Assembly: GCA_965261255.1 (NCBI GenBank)
Contig: CBDHCQ010000004.1
Location: forward strand, 682,001 to 746,000
Reading direction: 5' to 3'
Origin: Bin80 sp965261255
Lineage (GTDB): Bacteria; Bacteroidota; Rhodothermia; Rhodothermales; Bin80
Length of the DNA stretch: 64,000 nucleotides
Every line of letters starts with the position of its first letter. Positions within the stretch are counted from its first letter, which is position 1. Shown here in pieces: positions 45,611 to 52,653 of this stretch. The position numbers and the translations under genes are program-made. Under the pieces are notes generated by a model that did not search any database, was not told where the DNA came from, and was given only the letters and a program-made list of their open reading frames with translations.

Positions 45611-46035
45611 AATAGTACGCCTAACCGTTACCTAATACGTAATGTTTAATCTTTCCGGGGCTTCAAAAAGATTCTGGCTGAACCTGCTACGAAACCATTT
45701 GCACCATCCTGAAATACCTGCAAGATCTGATGATTCTCTCTACGGGAGTTTTTCATTCCTACTGCGATGGTTCGTATAGATATCACCCGTGCCCTTTCTC
45801 GGGTTTTTTATCTCAGACCGTCGGGAGTTACTGGCTTTGGATGGGTTAATTCGGCGTGAATATTCCAATCGAAAGGCTCACTTCGTTTGGAATACTCACA
45901 CAGGGAATAGCGACACAGCAGATCTCAAGGTATTGTCGCTTTTGTTGGCACTGTGCCATATTTTTGGACTTTTGGGGCATAGCTTACCATTCAAGTGTTA
46001 TACCTCGATCTTTTCGTGCAATTGATTCGTCCTCT
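45611..46035. other. Intergenic, no supported gene
   Basis: The frame of the nuclease-like gene stays open back to 45856, but that extension has low protein quality (FCWHCAIFLDFWG). No other coding signal or clear promoter was found. Confidence 0.35.
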
Positions 46036-47436
46036 ATGGCTATAGCTGAGCGGGTTACCGAAATCCTCCGACAAGTGGACGAGGCACGGCAAGCGCGGCA
46101 GGAGCAATGCGTCCGGCTATTAGAGAAACTAGCACCGATCTTGCAGGAGGCCAAGAAATCTAATCGCGAGCGTCAGCAAGCCCCCCGGTTCAACTCCTTC
46201 AAGTATCTCCGTGATGATGAAATCGGACTGTCACGTGTGATCGCGGACCTGCTTGATACACGGGCAGAACACGGCCAAGGGACAAGCTTCTTGGAAGCAT
46301 TGGTAGAGGTCTTACCCGATTCGCCTGGATGGCTCAATGGGCTGCATCTAGCGAACGCCGATTCAATCCATGTTAAGCAAGAGCACTGGATCCCGGAGGG
46401 CGGCGGCCGGATTGATATTACTGTAGAGATCTCTTCGGCGACCGGTCACGCTTGTATTGCGTTCGAAAACAAGCCGTACGCTAGCGATCAAGACCACCAG
46501 ATAGAAACGTACCTGCACTACCTCCGCAATCAATACCAAACGCACTTTCTGCTGATCTATCTTCCGCCCGTGCACCGCTGGCCCAACGAAAACAGTTTTC
46601 CGAAGGCTGAACGTAAAAAGTGGCGGGAGCATTTCAGAATCATGCCATATATTGGCGAGGACGCGTCACTAGAGAAGTGGCTCGCAACCTGTCAGGGGCG
46701 ATGCGATGCCGAGCGGGTTCGCTCGTTCATGAAGGATGCGCAGATGTTCTGCCAACAGCAATTCGGAGAAGCACCAATGTCTATAAATCCCGATGTACTC
46801 TTCGTGCGTGACTATCTATCCAACGACCCGAGCCAACTCCGTGCTGCGCTTGCTGTACACGACGCGTGGGTTTTGGTACGAGATGATGTGTGCAAGCGGT
46901 TTTTAGAACATTTGTGCGAGGCCGTCAAGGACCGGGCGCACGAAGAACTGACAGACATTGCGTCCGACTGCAATGTGCGGTGTAACTACGAAGGCGAGAA
47001 AAAAATTAAGGGTTGGCTCGTGATCAGCAGGGACAATTGGGTGCGGTACAGTGACGTGCCAGGCCACATGGGTGAGTGTACCCAAATCAGGCTTGAATCT
47101 GAGGGCCGACCTCCGAACAAGTGGTATTGGGGGGTCAGAAGCTCGAAGCCGATTGACAAAATGAGCAAGGAAGAGAGGGAGCACCACGAAGATCTCTCAG
47201 TCGCACTAAAACGTCATGGACTTATGCTCTTGGACGGCAAATATTGGCCGCAGTGGGAATGGCTCAGTAGATACCAGAACTGGGCCCCGATCGTCCCCGA
47301 GCTAGCTGAAGAGTGTGAAGCAGGCGGTGGGCCGATCACGGAATTCTACGTCAATGGACTGCTTAATATCGCCCGGTGTGCGATTCCGGCAATAAACGAA
47401 GTAGAATTGGCGAACCGGACCAATTCCAGCGAATGA
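46036..47436 (+). CDS. PD-(D/E)XK nuclease superfamily protein (PDDEXK_4-like)
   Basis: The protein has 466 residues from the chosen ATG. An N-terminal coiled helix (EILRQVDEARQARQEQ) precedes the typical start of this family, FNSFKYLRDDEIGLSRVIAD then LLDTRAEHGQGTSFLEALV. The nuclease core follows with acid in GGGRIDITVEI and the E-x-K half in CIAFENKPYASDQDHQIETY. The C-terminal 200 residues (YWGVRSSKPIDKMSKEEREH, YWPQWEWLSRYQNWAP) are unrecognised. Proteins of this family occur as solitary genes in accessory and defence regions. No methyltransferase is adjacent, so a classical restriction role is not supported. The start at 46036 is chosen by homology; the ribosome site is weak. Confidence 0.78.
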   Translation: MAIAERVTEILRQVDEARQARQEQCVRLLEKLAPILQEAKKSNRERQQAPRFNSFKYLRDDEIGLSRVIADLLDTRAEHGQGTSFLEALVEVLPDSPGWLNGLHLANADSIHVKQEHWIPEGGGRIDITVEISSATGHACIAFENKPYASDQDHQIETYLHYLRNQYQTHFLLIYLPPVHRWPNENSFPKAERKKWREHFRIMPYIGEDASLEKWLATCQGRCDAERVRSFMKDAQMFCQQQFGEAPMSINPDVLFVRDYLSNDPSQLRAALAVHDAWVLVRDDVCKRFLEHLCEAVKDRAHEELTDIASDCNVRCNYEGEKKIKGWLVISRDNWVRYSDVPGHMGECTQIRLESEGRPPNKWYWGVRSSKPIDKMSKEEREHHEDLSVALKRHGLMLLDGKYWPQWEWLSRYQNWAPIVPELAEECEAGGGPITEFYVNGLLNIARCAIPAINEVELANRTNSSE

Positions 47437-47749
47437 CGAGGGGCATGCTCTCGGTTTTCCCCTTGTCTTCTCTGTCTTAGGCCAAGCGGGAGGACGCACT
47501 TGATCGCAAAAACCAAACCGAACTCACAGTTTGACACGTCGTTACCGGTCAGCTACAATTGGAGACTGGTGTAGACCGATTCCCGATTAGTTGATAAGTG
47601 AACTAAAGCTAATGCAGCCAAATTCCCCGGGATAGTCCGATATATAGTCAATCAGTTGGGAGCCTACCCCGATATGTTGTGAGGACGTTATCTTCCTCCG
47701 TACTAGGGTTTGATAAAGCTATCTTCTGACAGGCACTAACGGATATACC
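47437..47749. other. Intergenic, no supported gene
   Basis: Nothing recognisable; it probably holds the promoter of the membrane protein gene at 47750. Confidence 0.35.
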
Positions 47750-49639
47750 ATGGTAATTCTTGTGGCTTTAGGGGTATTGGTAATTTATGGTCTTGTGTGG
47801 CGGTTCATTTCCAATGCGAGGAACAGGCTTGTTTGTGCGCTCACGTCTATGCAATCTCCACGAGATTTGGGGGCCCTGATGTTGATAGAAAGGTTTGGGC
47901 AACCGGTCTCTGTTGGGGAAAACCACAAAGTTGACCAAGTTGCGCATACAAAGGAAAGCAGATCCTCTGACACGTTTTCTTTCTCAGAATCATCCAATAC
48001 CTCTGGGCAGGATGTATTTATTGCAATGGAAGGAGTAGCGCAAGGTACATGGTTTGGTATGAGTGCCATCCAGAACCTGACGCATATTGATGAGCATGTA
48101 TATACGGCGATGGGAACGCTTGCAGGTGAGCAGCTTGAGACCATCGGAGATCTAAGTGAATACTTGTCCAGTTGGGAGTCCACCGAATTCGGTGAAGCAC
48201 TTCCAGAGTCGGCAGTGTCGAAACTTATGGGACATTTGGCTGAACCTATTGTCGCTCAGAATCTGAGGGATCTGGGGATGCAGGTCGAAATGCCGGATGT
48301 TTCCAATCAGGAGGGATATGATTTGGTGCTGAACGGGGAGTATTTTGTAAACGTCAAGACTGTTGCCGACTCCGAGTCACTGGCGAACCATTTCGCAAGC
48401 TACCCGCAAATACCCGTAATCGTGCCGGAAGACATGGCCGGAATAACGGAAAATGCTATCTACCTTAATGCAGCTGAATCAATAGAGGAACTGGAGGAGG
48501 CGATCAAGATAGATGATGAAAATATCGTGTTGGTGGACAATACATTATCTCATACCGAATTACTAGAGCATACGGAGAGCGTAGGTGATGCACTCCTGGG
48601 AAATGTGGATGCAGTTGGGGTTCCGGTTATCACACTAGCGCTATCTGGCACACGAGAAATTCGCTTACTTGCAGCTAAAAAGACAGAGCCGCTACATGCA
48701 ATTAAGAATTTGAGCTTGGACCTAGTTGGCACCGGCGGTGGGGCCACGGGGGGAGTTGCCGTGGGGGCATTCTTAGGCTCTGCCGTTCTGCCGGTTATCG
48801 GCACTGCTGTGGGGGCTGTCGCAGGTGGAATTGGAGGTGCAATTGTGGGTCGAAAGATCACAGATAGGGTTAAGCAAGATCGCTTGAAGAAAGCATCTGA
48901 GAAATATGAGAAAATGTTTCAGGAAGTAGGAAAGAAGATTCATACCCTACAAAAGGATTCCCGTCATCGTTATAGATACTCAGTTGAAGTCTTGAAAAAC
49001 GATCTTGCATGCTTTGCAGAGGATTTCGGGAATACGCTTAAGAAGGAATGTAACCGCTTGATTAATTGTCGGAGGAACATCTACCGAATGGAGACCCAAA
49101 ATGCTATGGAGCTGCTGGGGTCCGCATTGGCTGAGCTGGAGAATGAGAGACAGCGATTGTTAGCTTTTGCTGCCCCAAAATGGAAATTCAGGATGATTTA
49201 TGGTAGATCTCTTAGGAGGACACTGTGGGAACGGATTGAACACCTTGAAAAATTATCTCGCTGTCTAGAATCAGAAGCATTGAAAATCATCAAAGCAAAT
49301 TCTGGACAGGAGTTGATAGGAGATCAAGCACTCCAGTTCCTGCAGTTACTACTTTATGCAGGTACAGAAACCAGTTATATCCGTAGCAAGGTTCAGTCCT
49401 TTGAGGAGCATCGCAAAGATCTTGAAACGGCTTTCCTGAAACTTTGCCGAGAGAAGCAAAGCAAGCTTGTCGCAAAAAGATATCAGTCTATGCAGAAATT
49501 GTCTGAGAAAATCCAATTGCTGCGAGAAGAAGTGGAAAATGGGGTGAGTACGATCCGCCAGGAACTTGAATTGCAGTCACAGAAAGTTAAGCGGGAGTCA
49601 GACCGACTAGGAAAAAAGATGCGCCCCGCAGCGAGCTGA
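47750..49639 (+). CDS. Membrane-anchored protein with nuclease-like segment, glycine zipper and coiled coil
   Basis: The 629-residue protein starts with a membrane helix (VILVALGVLVIYGLVWRF). Residues 155-210 resemble a PD-(D/E)XK-type fold: HLAEPIVAQNLRDLGMQV, then GYDLVLNGEYFVNVKTVAD, where D and the final K fit but the middle acid is asparagine. Residues 325-370 are a glycine-rich zipper (GATGGVAVGAFLGSAVLPVI, VGAVAGGIGGAIVG) likely to insert in membranes. The remainder is long coiled coil (EKYEKMFQEVGKKIHTLQKD). I recognise no family. The combination suggests a membrane-acting protein, perhaps a defence effector, given the neighbouring nuclease-like gene and decayed toxin module; this is inference. 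Confidence 0.75.
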   Translation: MVILVALGVLVIYGLVWRFISNARNRLVCALTSMQSPRDLGALMLIERFGQPVSVGENHKVDQVAHTKESRSSDTFSFSESSNTSGQDVFIAMEGVAQGTWFGMSAIQNLTHIDEHVYTAMGTLAGEQLETIGDLSEYLSSWESTEFGEALPESAVSKLMGHLAEPIVAQNLRDLGMQVEMPDVSNQEGYDLVLNGEYFVNVKTVADSESLANHFASYPQIPVIVPEDMAGITENAIYLNAAESIEELEEAIKIDDENIVLVDNTLSHTELLEHTESVGDALLGNVDAVGVPVITLALSGTREIRLLAAKKTEPLHAIKNLSLDLVGTGGGATGGVAVGAFLGSAVLPVIGTAVGAVAGGIGGAIVGRKITDRVKQDRLKKASEKYEKMFQEVGKKIHTLQKDSRHRYRYSVEVLKNDLACFAEDFGNTLKKECNRLINCRRNIYRMETQNAMELLGSALAELENERQRLLAFAAPKWKFRMIYGRSLRRTLWERIEHLEKLSRCLESEALKIIKANSGQELIGDQALQFLQLLLYAGTETSYIRSKVQSFEEHRKDLETAFLKLCREKQSKLVAKRYQSMQKLSEKIQLLREEVENGVSTIRQELELQSQKVKRESDRLGKKMRPAAS

Positions 49640-49855
49640 TCAGTATAGCGGGATTGCTAGATCTATGTTCCTGTACATAGAACATAAAGAGGGCCGCGAG
49701 CATAGCACGGAAGCGCGTGGTATATAAGTCAAGTGGCATTAACGATAGCTGCGTATGAGGTATGTATGTGAGACACGCTAAGCTCATATGAGATATTTTG
49801 CTTAGATTCTTGACTGAGGGACTGTGATAACGTTTTCCAAATACAAAGCACCCTG

Positions 49856-50191
49856 ATGGCCGAGGACAAGATTACAAAACTCTACTACTCAATTGGGGAA
49901 GTAGCAAAATTGGTCGGAGTAGAGACGCATGTCTTGCGCTATTGGGAAAATGAATTTCCCCTGCTCAACCCCAGAAAGAATAATGCCGGCCGACGGACGT
50001 ACACGAGAAAAGATTTGGAGGTAGCGTATCGGATTTACGAACTTCTTCGCGTCAATAAATACACACTGGCCGGTGCTAGACAGATCTTGGAGAACGAAGA
50101 AGATGCACGACCTGTTCAGCGTAGCATAAAACGGCAGGAACTGTTGGACTTGCGCTCATTCTTGGAGAACATCAGGCAGAAATTAGCGTAG
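49856..50191 (+). CDS. MerR family transcriptional regulator
   Basis: The 111-residue protein is a short MerR-type DNA-binding protein: YYSIGEVAKLVGVETHVLRY, WENEFPLLNPRKNNAGRRTY, then the wing and dimer helix YELLRVNKYTLAGARQILE. It lacks the effector domain of long MerR proteins. This short form is common in Bacteroidota-like genomes next to housekeeping genes. Its 3' end lies 11 bases before the tRNA-Pro gene on the same strand. The target is unknown. Confidence 0.92.
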   Translation: MAEDKITKLYYSIGEVAKLVGVETHVLRYWENEFPLLNPRKNNAGRRTYTRKDLEVAYRIYELLRVNKYTLAGARQILENEEDARPVQRSIKRQELLDLRSFLENIRQKLA

Positions 50192-50201
50192 TTGCTGATC
50201 C

Positions 50202-50275
50202 CGGGACGTAGCGCAGCCAGGTAGCGCACTTCAATGGGGTTGAAGGGGTCGCGAGTTCGAATCTCGCCGTCCCGA
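50202..50275 (+). tRNA. tRNA-Pro (anticodon GGG)
   Basis: The 74-base cloverleaf is complete: acceptor CGGGACG/CGTCCCG, D stem GCGC/GCGC, anticodon stem CTTCA/TGAAG around loop ATGGGGT (anticodon GGG at its centre), T stem GCGAG/CTCGC with TTCGAAT, and discriminator A. CCA is not encoded. It reads proline codons CCC and CCU. Confidence 0.95.
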
Positions 50276-50599
50276 CGGGATTGAGTAGTGCAGGCAAGTG
50301 GCTGTATGCTGACTGGCGTGTGCGCTCAAACGCTTTCTTGCGGGCTTGCTCTGCTGGGATGAGGACGTTATTGTCTGGGATGGATATCTGGTCGTAGGCA
50401 CTTCCTTCGTATGGTATAGACCTAAATTCTTCCGCAGTTAGCTTCATTCAAGAGTTCCAGCCAGCCGATACTCTTGCGTTGGCCGGACATCTTTCATTGA
50501 ATGATTCAGTTTGGCAGAAAATGACAATATCCGTCTTGGGTTTTGGACAAGTTTTCTTATTTTGCTGTGTCCCTTGACTGTGTATAATGTGTAGGATCT
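50276..50599. other. Intergenic with candidate promoter
   Basis: No gene is supported; a minus-strand frame across the tRNA is an artefact. TTTTG (50560-50564) and TATAAT (50583-50588) are spaced 18 bases apart just before the HTH gene and may be its promoter, which would leave a very short leader. Confidence 0.35.
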
Positions 50600-51019
50600 A
50601 TGGTTAACCAACCCAAACAAATAGCTGCGAGCCAACTTGAAGAGGCAAGGTGTCGATACGCAGGTGATCTACGAACCCTGAGAGAGCAGCAAGGAGTTTC
50701 GTTAGAAACCGTTTACGTTGAGACGCGCATCCCTAAATCAGTACTGCTAGACTATGAAACCAGCGGCTTGTATTATAACGAGAGCTTTCATGAGGTCTAT
50801 TTGCGCAGTCTGACTAAGGCGTATGCCTTGGCTGTGGGATTGGATGTTGACCGGATTTTGTTGGCACTCGAGCGAGCTATGGACGGGAGTTACAGTGGTG
50901 GGTTAATGTCTACTCACGAGCCTGAAGAGGAGGAAGCAGTTGAGCCAGAAAACGAGGCGCCGGCGCAGGATTCAGCCAGTACAAGTGAACCCAAGAGCGG
51001 AGCATCCTCTCCCAAATAG
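50600..51019 (+). CDS. RodZ-like helix-turn-helix protein
   Basis: The 139-residue protein has the HTH_25 domain typical of RodZ N-termini: DLRTLREQQGVSLETVYVET, RIPKSVLLDYETSG, then YLRSLTKAYALAVGLDVDRI. RodZ usually continues into a membrane helix and a periplasmic domain; here the protein ends in an acidic, low-complexity tail (EPEEEEAVEPENEAP) with no membrane segment. It may be a cytoplasmic RodZ-type adaptor or a DNA-binding protein. Its last 106 bases overlap the 3' end of the ROK gene on the other strand. Confidence 0.85.
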   Translation: MVNQPKQIAASQLEEARCRYAGDLRTLREQQGVSLETVYVETRIPKSVLLDYETSGLYYNESFHEVYLRSLTKAYALAVGLDVDRILLALERAMDGSYSGGLMSTHEPEEEEAVEPENEAPAQDSASTSEPKSGASSPK

Positions 51020-51864
51020 GATGGAATTACGGGGGGCGCGTGAGGGACTGACTTCGCTAATGCTTGGCGTACATGTTCGGCAATTCTTGGTCTGGCAAGC
51101 CCAATACTTCCACCCAGGATCACAATTTCGGGATCAAGGATACAGACCAGTGCTACGATAGCCTGTGCTATATAGTCAGTAGCCTTATTGACCAACGCTA
51201 CTGCCTCAACATCTCCTGCATCAGCTGCCTGGAACACTTCACGTGCGCTCGTTGTGTTCGAGAGAGTACCTTGAATTTTGGCCCACTGAGCGGCTAAACC
51301 AACGCCGCCCGCCAGTTGCTCCAAACACCCACCCGGTCGCCAATCTTGATCAAGATACTCAGGGGAGGGAATCATGCTGCCAATCTCCCCTGAACAGTAA
51401 TTCGCGCCTTGCAGGATTTTGCCGTCAATGATTATACCGGCAGCTACTCCCGTACTCAAGGTCACGTAGACAACTGGAGACATTTCGGCGGAAGACACAC
51501 TAAGTCGAGCCTCCGCTATGGCAGCTGCATTAACGTCATTCTCCACAGCAGCAGGTGCTTGAAACCTTCTTTCAAGCTCGGCTACTAGTGGGACGTTAAC
51601 CCAGCCTGTCAGATTGGCTGCCTCAAGTACCACCCCCGACCGTGTATCCGTCATGCCCGGTGCTACGCAACCAACCGCAGATAACGACTCTTCTACCCCT
51701 AGTCTGCCACGAATCATGTCCTCAACCGCATCAAGCACTTCACTAGGTCCTTGCTGCGGTGTTGCAACCGATGCCTTGCGGCAAATTTCATGTGGCTTAT
51801 CAATCCGCGCCAGCGCACAGCGCGTCCGTGTGCCGCCAATGTCAATTCCTGCAATAAATGCCAT
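50914..51864 (-). CDS. ROK family sugar kinase/regulator-like protein
   Basis: ROK proteins phosphorylate hexoses with ATP. The phosphate-binding IDIGGTRTRCAL lies at residues 6-17; the sugar-site signatures GCVAPGMTD and ENDVNAAAIAEA follow, then the second ATP motif TLSTGVAAGIIIDG. The zinc-binding GxH...CxCGxxGC motif found in most ROK glucokinases is missing: the equivalent region reads GEIGSMIPSPEYL and GGCLEQLAGG, leaving a single cysteine. There is no N-terminal HTH, so it is kinase-like. The C-terminus has an extra serine-rich tail (SGSTASSSSGS) produced by antisense overlap with the RodZ-like gene. It lies seven bases after the DUF1080 gene on the same strand, suggesting an operon for sugar use. 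Confidence 0.88.
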   Translation of the reverse strand: MAFIAGIDIGGTRTRCALARIDKPHEICRKASVATPQQGPSEVLDAVEDMIRGRLGVEESLSAVGCVAPGMTDTRSGVVLEAANLTGWVNVPLVAELERRFQAPAAVENDVNAAAIAEARLSVSSAEMSPVVYVTLSTGVAAGIIIDGKILQGANYCSGEIGSMIPSPEYLDQDWRPGGCLEQLAGGVGLAAQWAKIQGTLSNTTSAREVFQAADAGDVEAVALVNKATDYIAQAIVALVCILDPEIVILGGSIGLARPRIAEHVRQALAKSVPHAPPVIPSYLGEDAPLLGSLVLAESCAGASFSGSTASSSSGS

Positions 51865-51871
51865 TCATAGG

Positions 51872-52639
51872 CTACAAATCTGCTTCCAAGTCGCGAATCC
51901 AGATATTACGAAAGCGTGTAGGTTCGTTATGATCCTGTAAGAAGAGTGGCAATGCGTCCTCGTGAACCCGGTATGGGGGGCGGGATTTATGTCCGCTGGG
52001 TCCAGTCAGGATCACGTTGTCCTGAACGAGTACGCCGTTATGGAAGACAGTCACTCTTGCAGGTTTCTTCAGTGTACCATCCTCCTCGAAATGGGGCCTT
52101 CTAAAGACAATGTCGTAGGACTGCCATTCTGATGGTGGACGGCTAGCATTCACAAGCGGGGGATATTGCCCGTACAACGAGGCTGCCTGTCCATCGGGAT
52201 AGGTCTCATTTTCGAACGAATTTAGCACTTGCACCTCATAGGTACTCATGAGATACACACCACTGTTGCCGCTATCCTGTCCTGTCCCACTATTGGGTGT
52301 AGCCCATTCAATATGAAGCTGGACATCGCCAAACGAACGTTTGGTTTGGATAATTCCGGTACCGGGGTTCACCTCCATGTAACCATCGCGTAAATGCCAT
52401 TTAACGGCATCGCCGTTTGCATGCATCCAATCCTCAAAATGTGTTCCATCAAACAGCACAATTGCGTCTGAGGGTGGCGGCGCGGATGTCAATTCTCCAG
52501 GAGTAACAACAACCGGTTGAGGACGATCAGGATCGTGAACCTCCCATTCATCAAGGGATGGCACAGCGGGTGTCTGCGCGATGGTCTGAGAGCCAGTAAA
52601 CAGCAAGGCTGCCGTAAGAAATATCAAGAGCTTTTGCAT
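51872..52639 (-). CDS. DUF1080 (3-keto-disaccharide hydrolase-like) secreted protein
   Basis: The 255-residue protein has a signal peptide (GSQTIA-Q) and the concanavalin-like DUF1080 fold: IVLFDGTHFEDWMHANGD, KWHLRDGYMEVNPGTGIIQT, FGDVQLHIEWATP, SGNSGVYLMSTYEVQVL, then WQSYDIVFRRP and a last IWIRDLEADL. Members have been shown to cleave 3-keto-glycosides or act on related glycans. It sits between a PVC-type cytochrome protein and a ROK kinase on the same strand with 14- and 7-base gaps, so a sugar catabolic operon is likely. Confidence 0.9.
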   Translation of the reverse strand: MQKLLIFLTAALLFTGSQTIAQTPAVPSLDEWEVHDPDRPQPVVVTPGELTSAPPPSDAIVLFDGTHFEDWMHANGDAVKWHLRDGYMEVNPGTGIIQTKRSFGDVQLHIEWATPNSGTGQDSGNSGVYLMSTYEVQVLNSFENETYPDGQAASLYGQYPPLVNASRPPSEWQSYDIVFRRPHFEEDGTLKKPARVTVFHNGVLVQDNVILTGPSGHKSRPPYRVHEDALPLFLQDHNEPTRFRNIWIRDLEADL

Positions 52640-52653
52640 CGGGAGTGGAAAGA

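Noticed and set aside
50172..50447. A 91-codon minus-strand frame with ARFELATPST
   Set aside because: It is the well-known false protein produced by reading across a tRNA gene, here tRNA-Pro.
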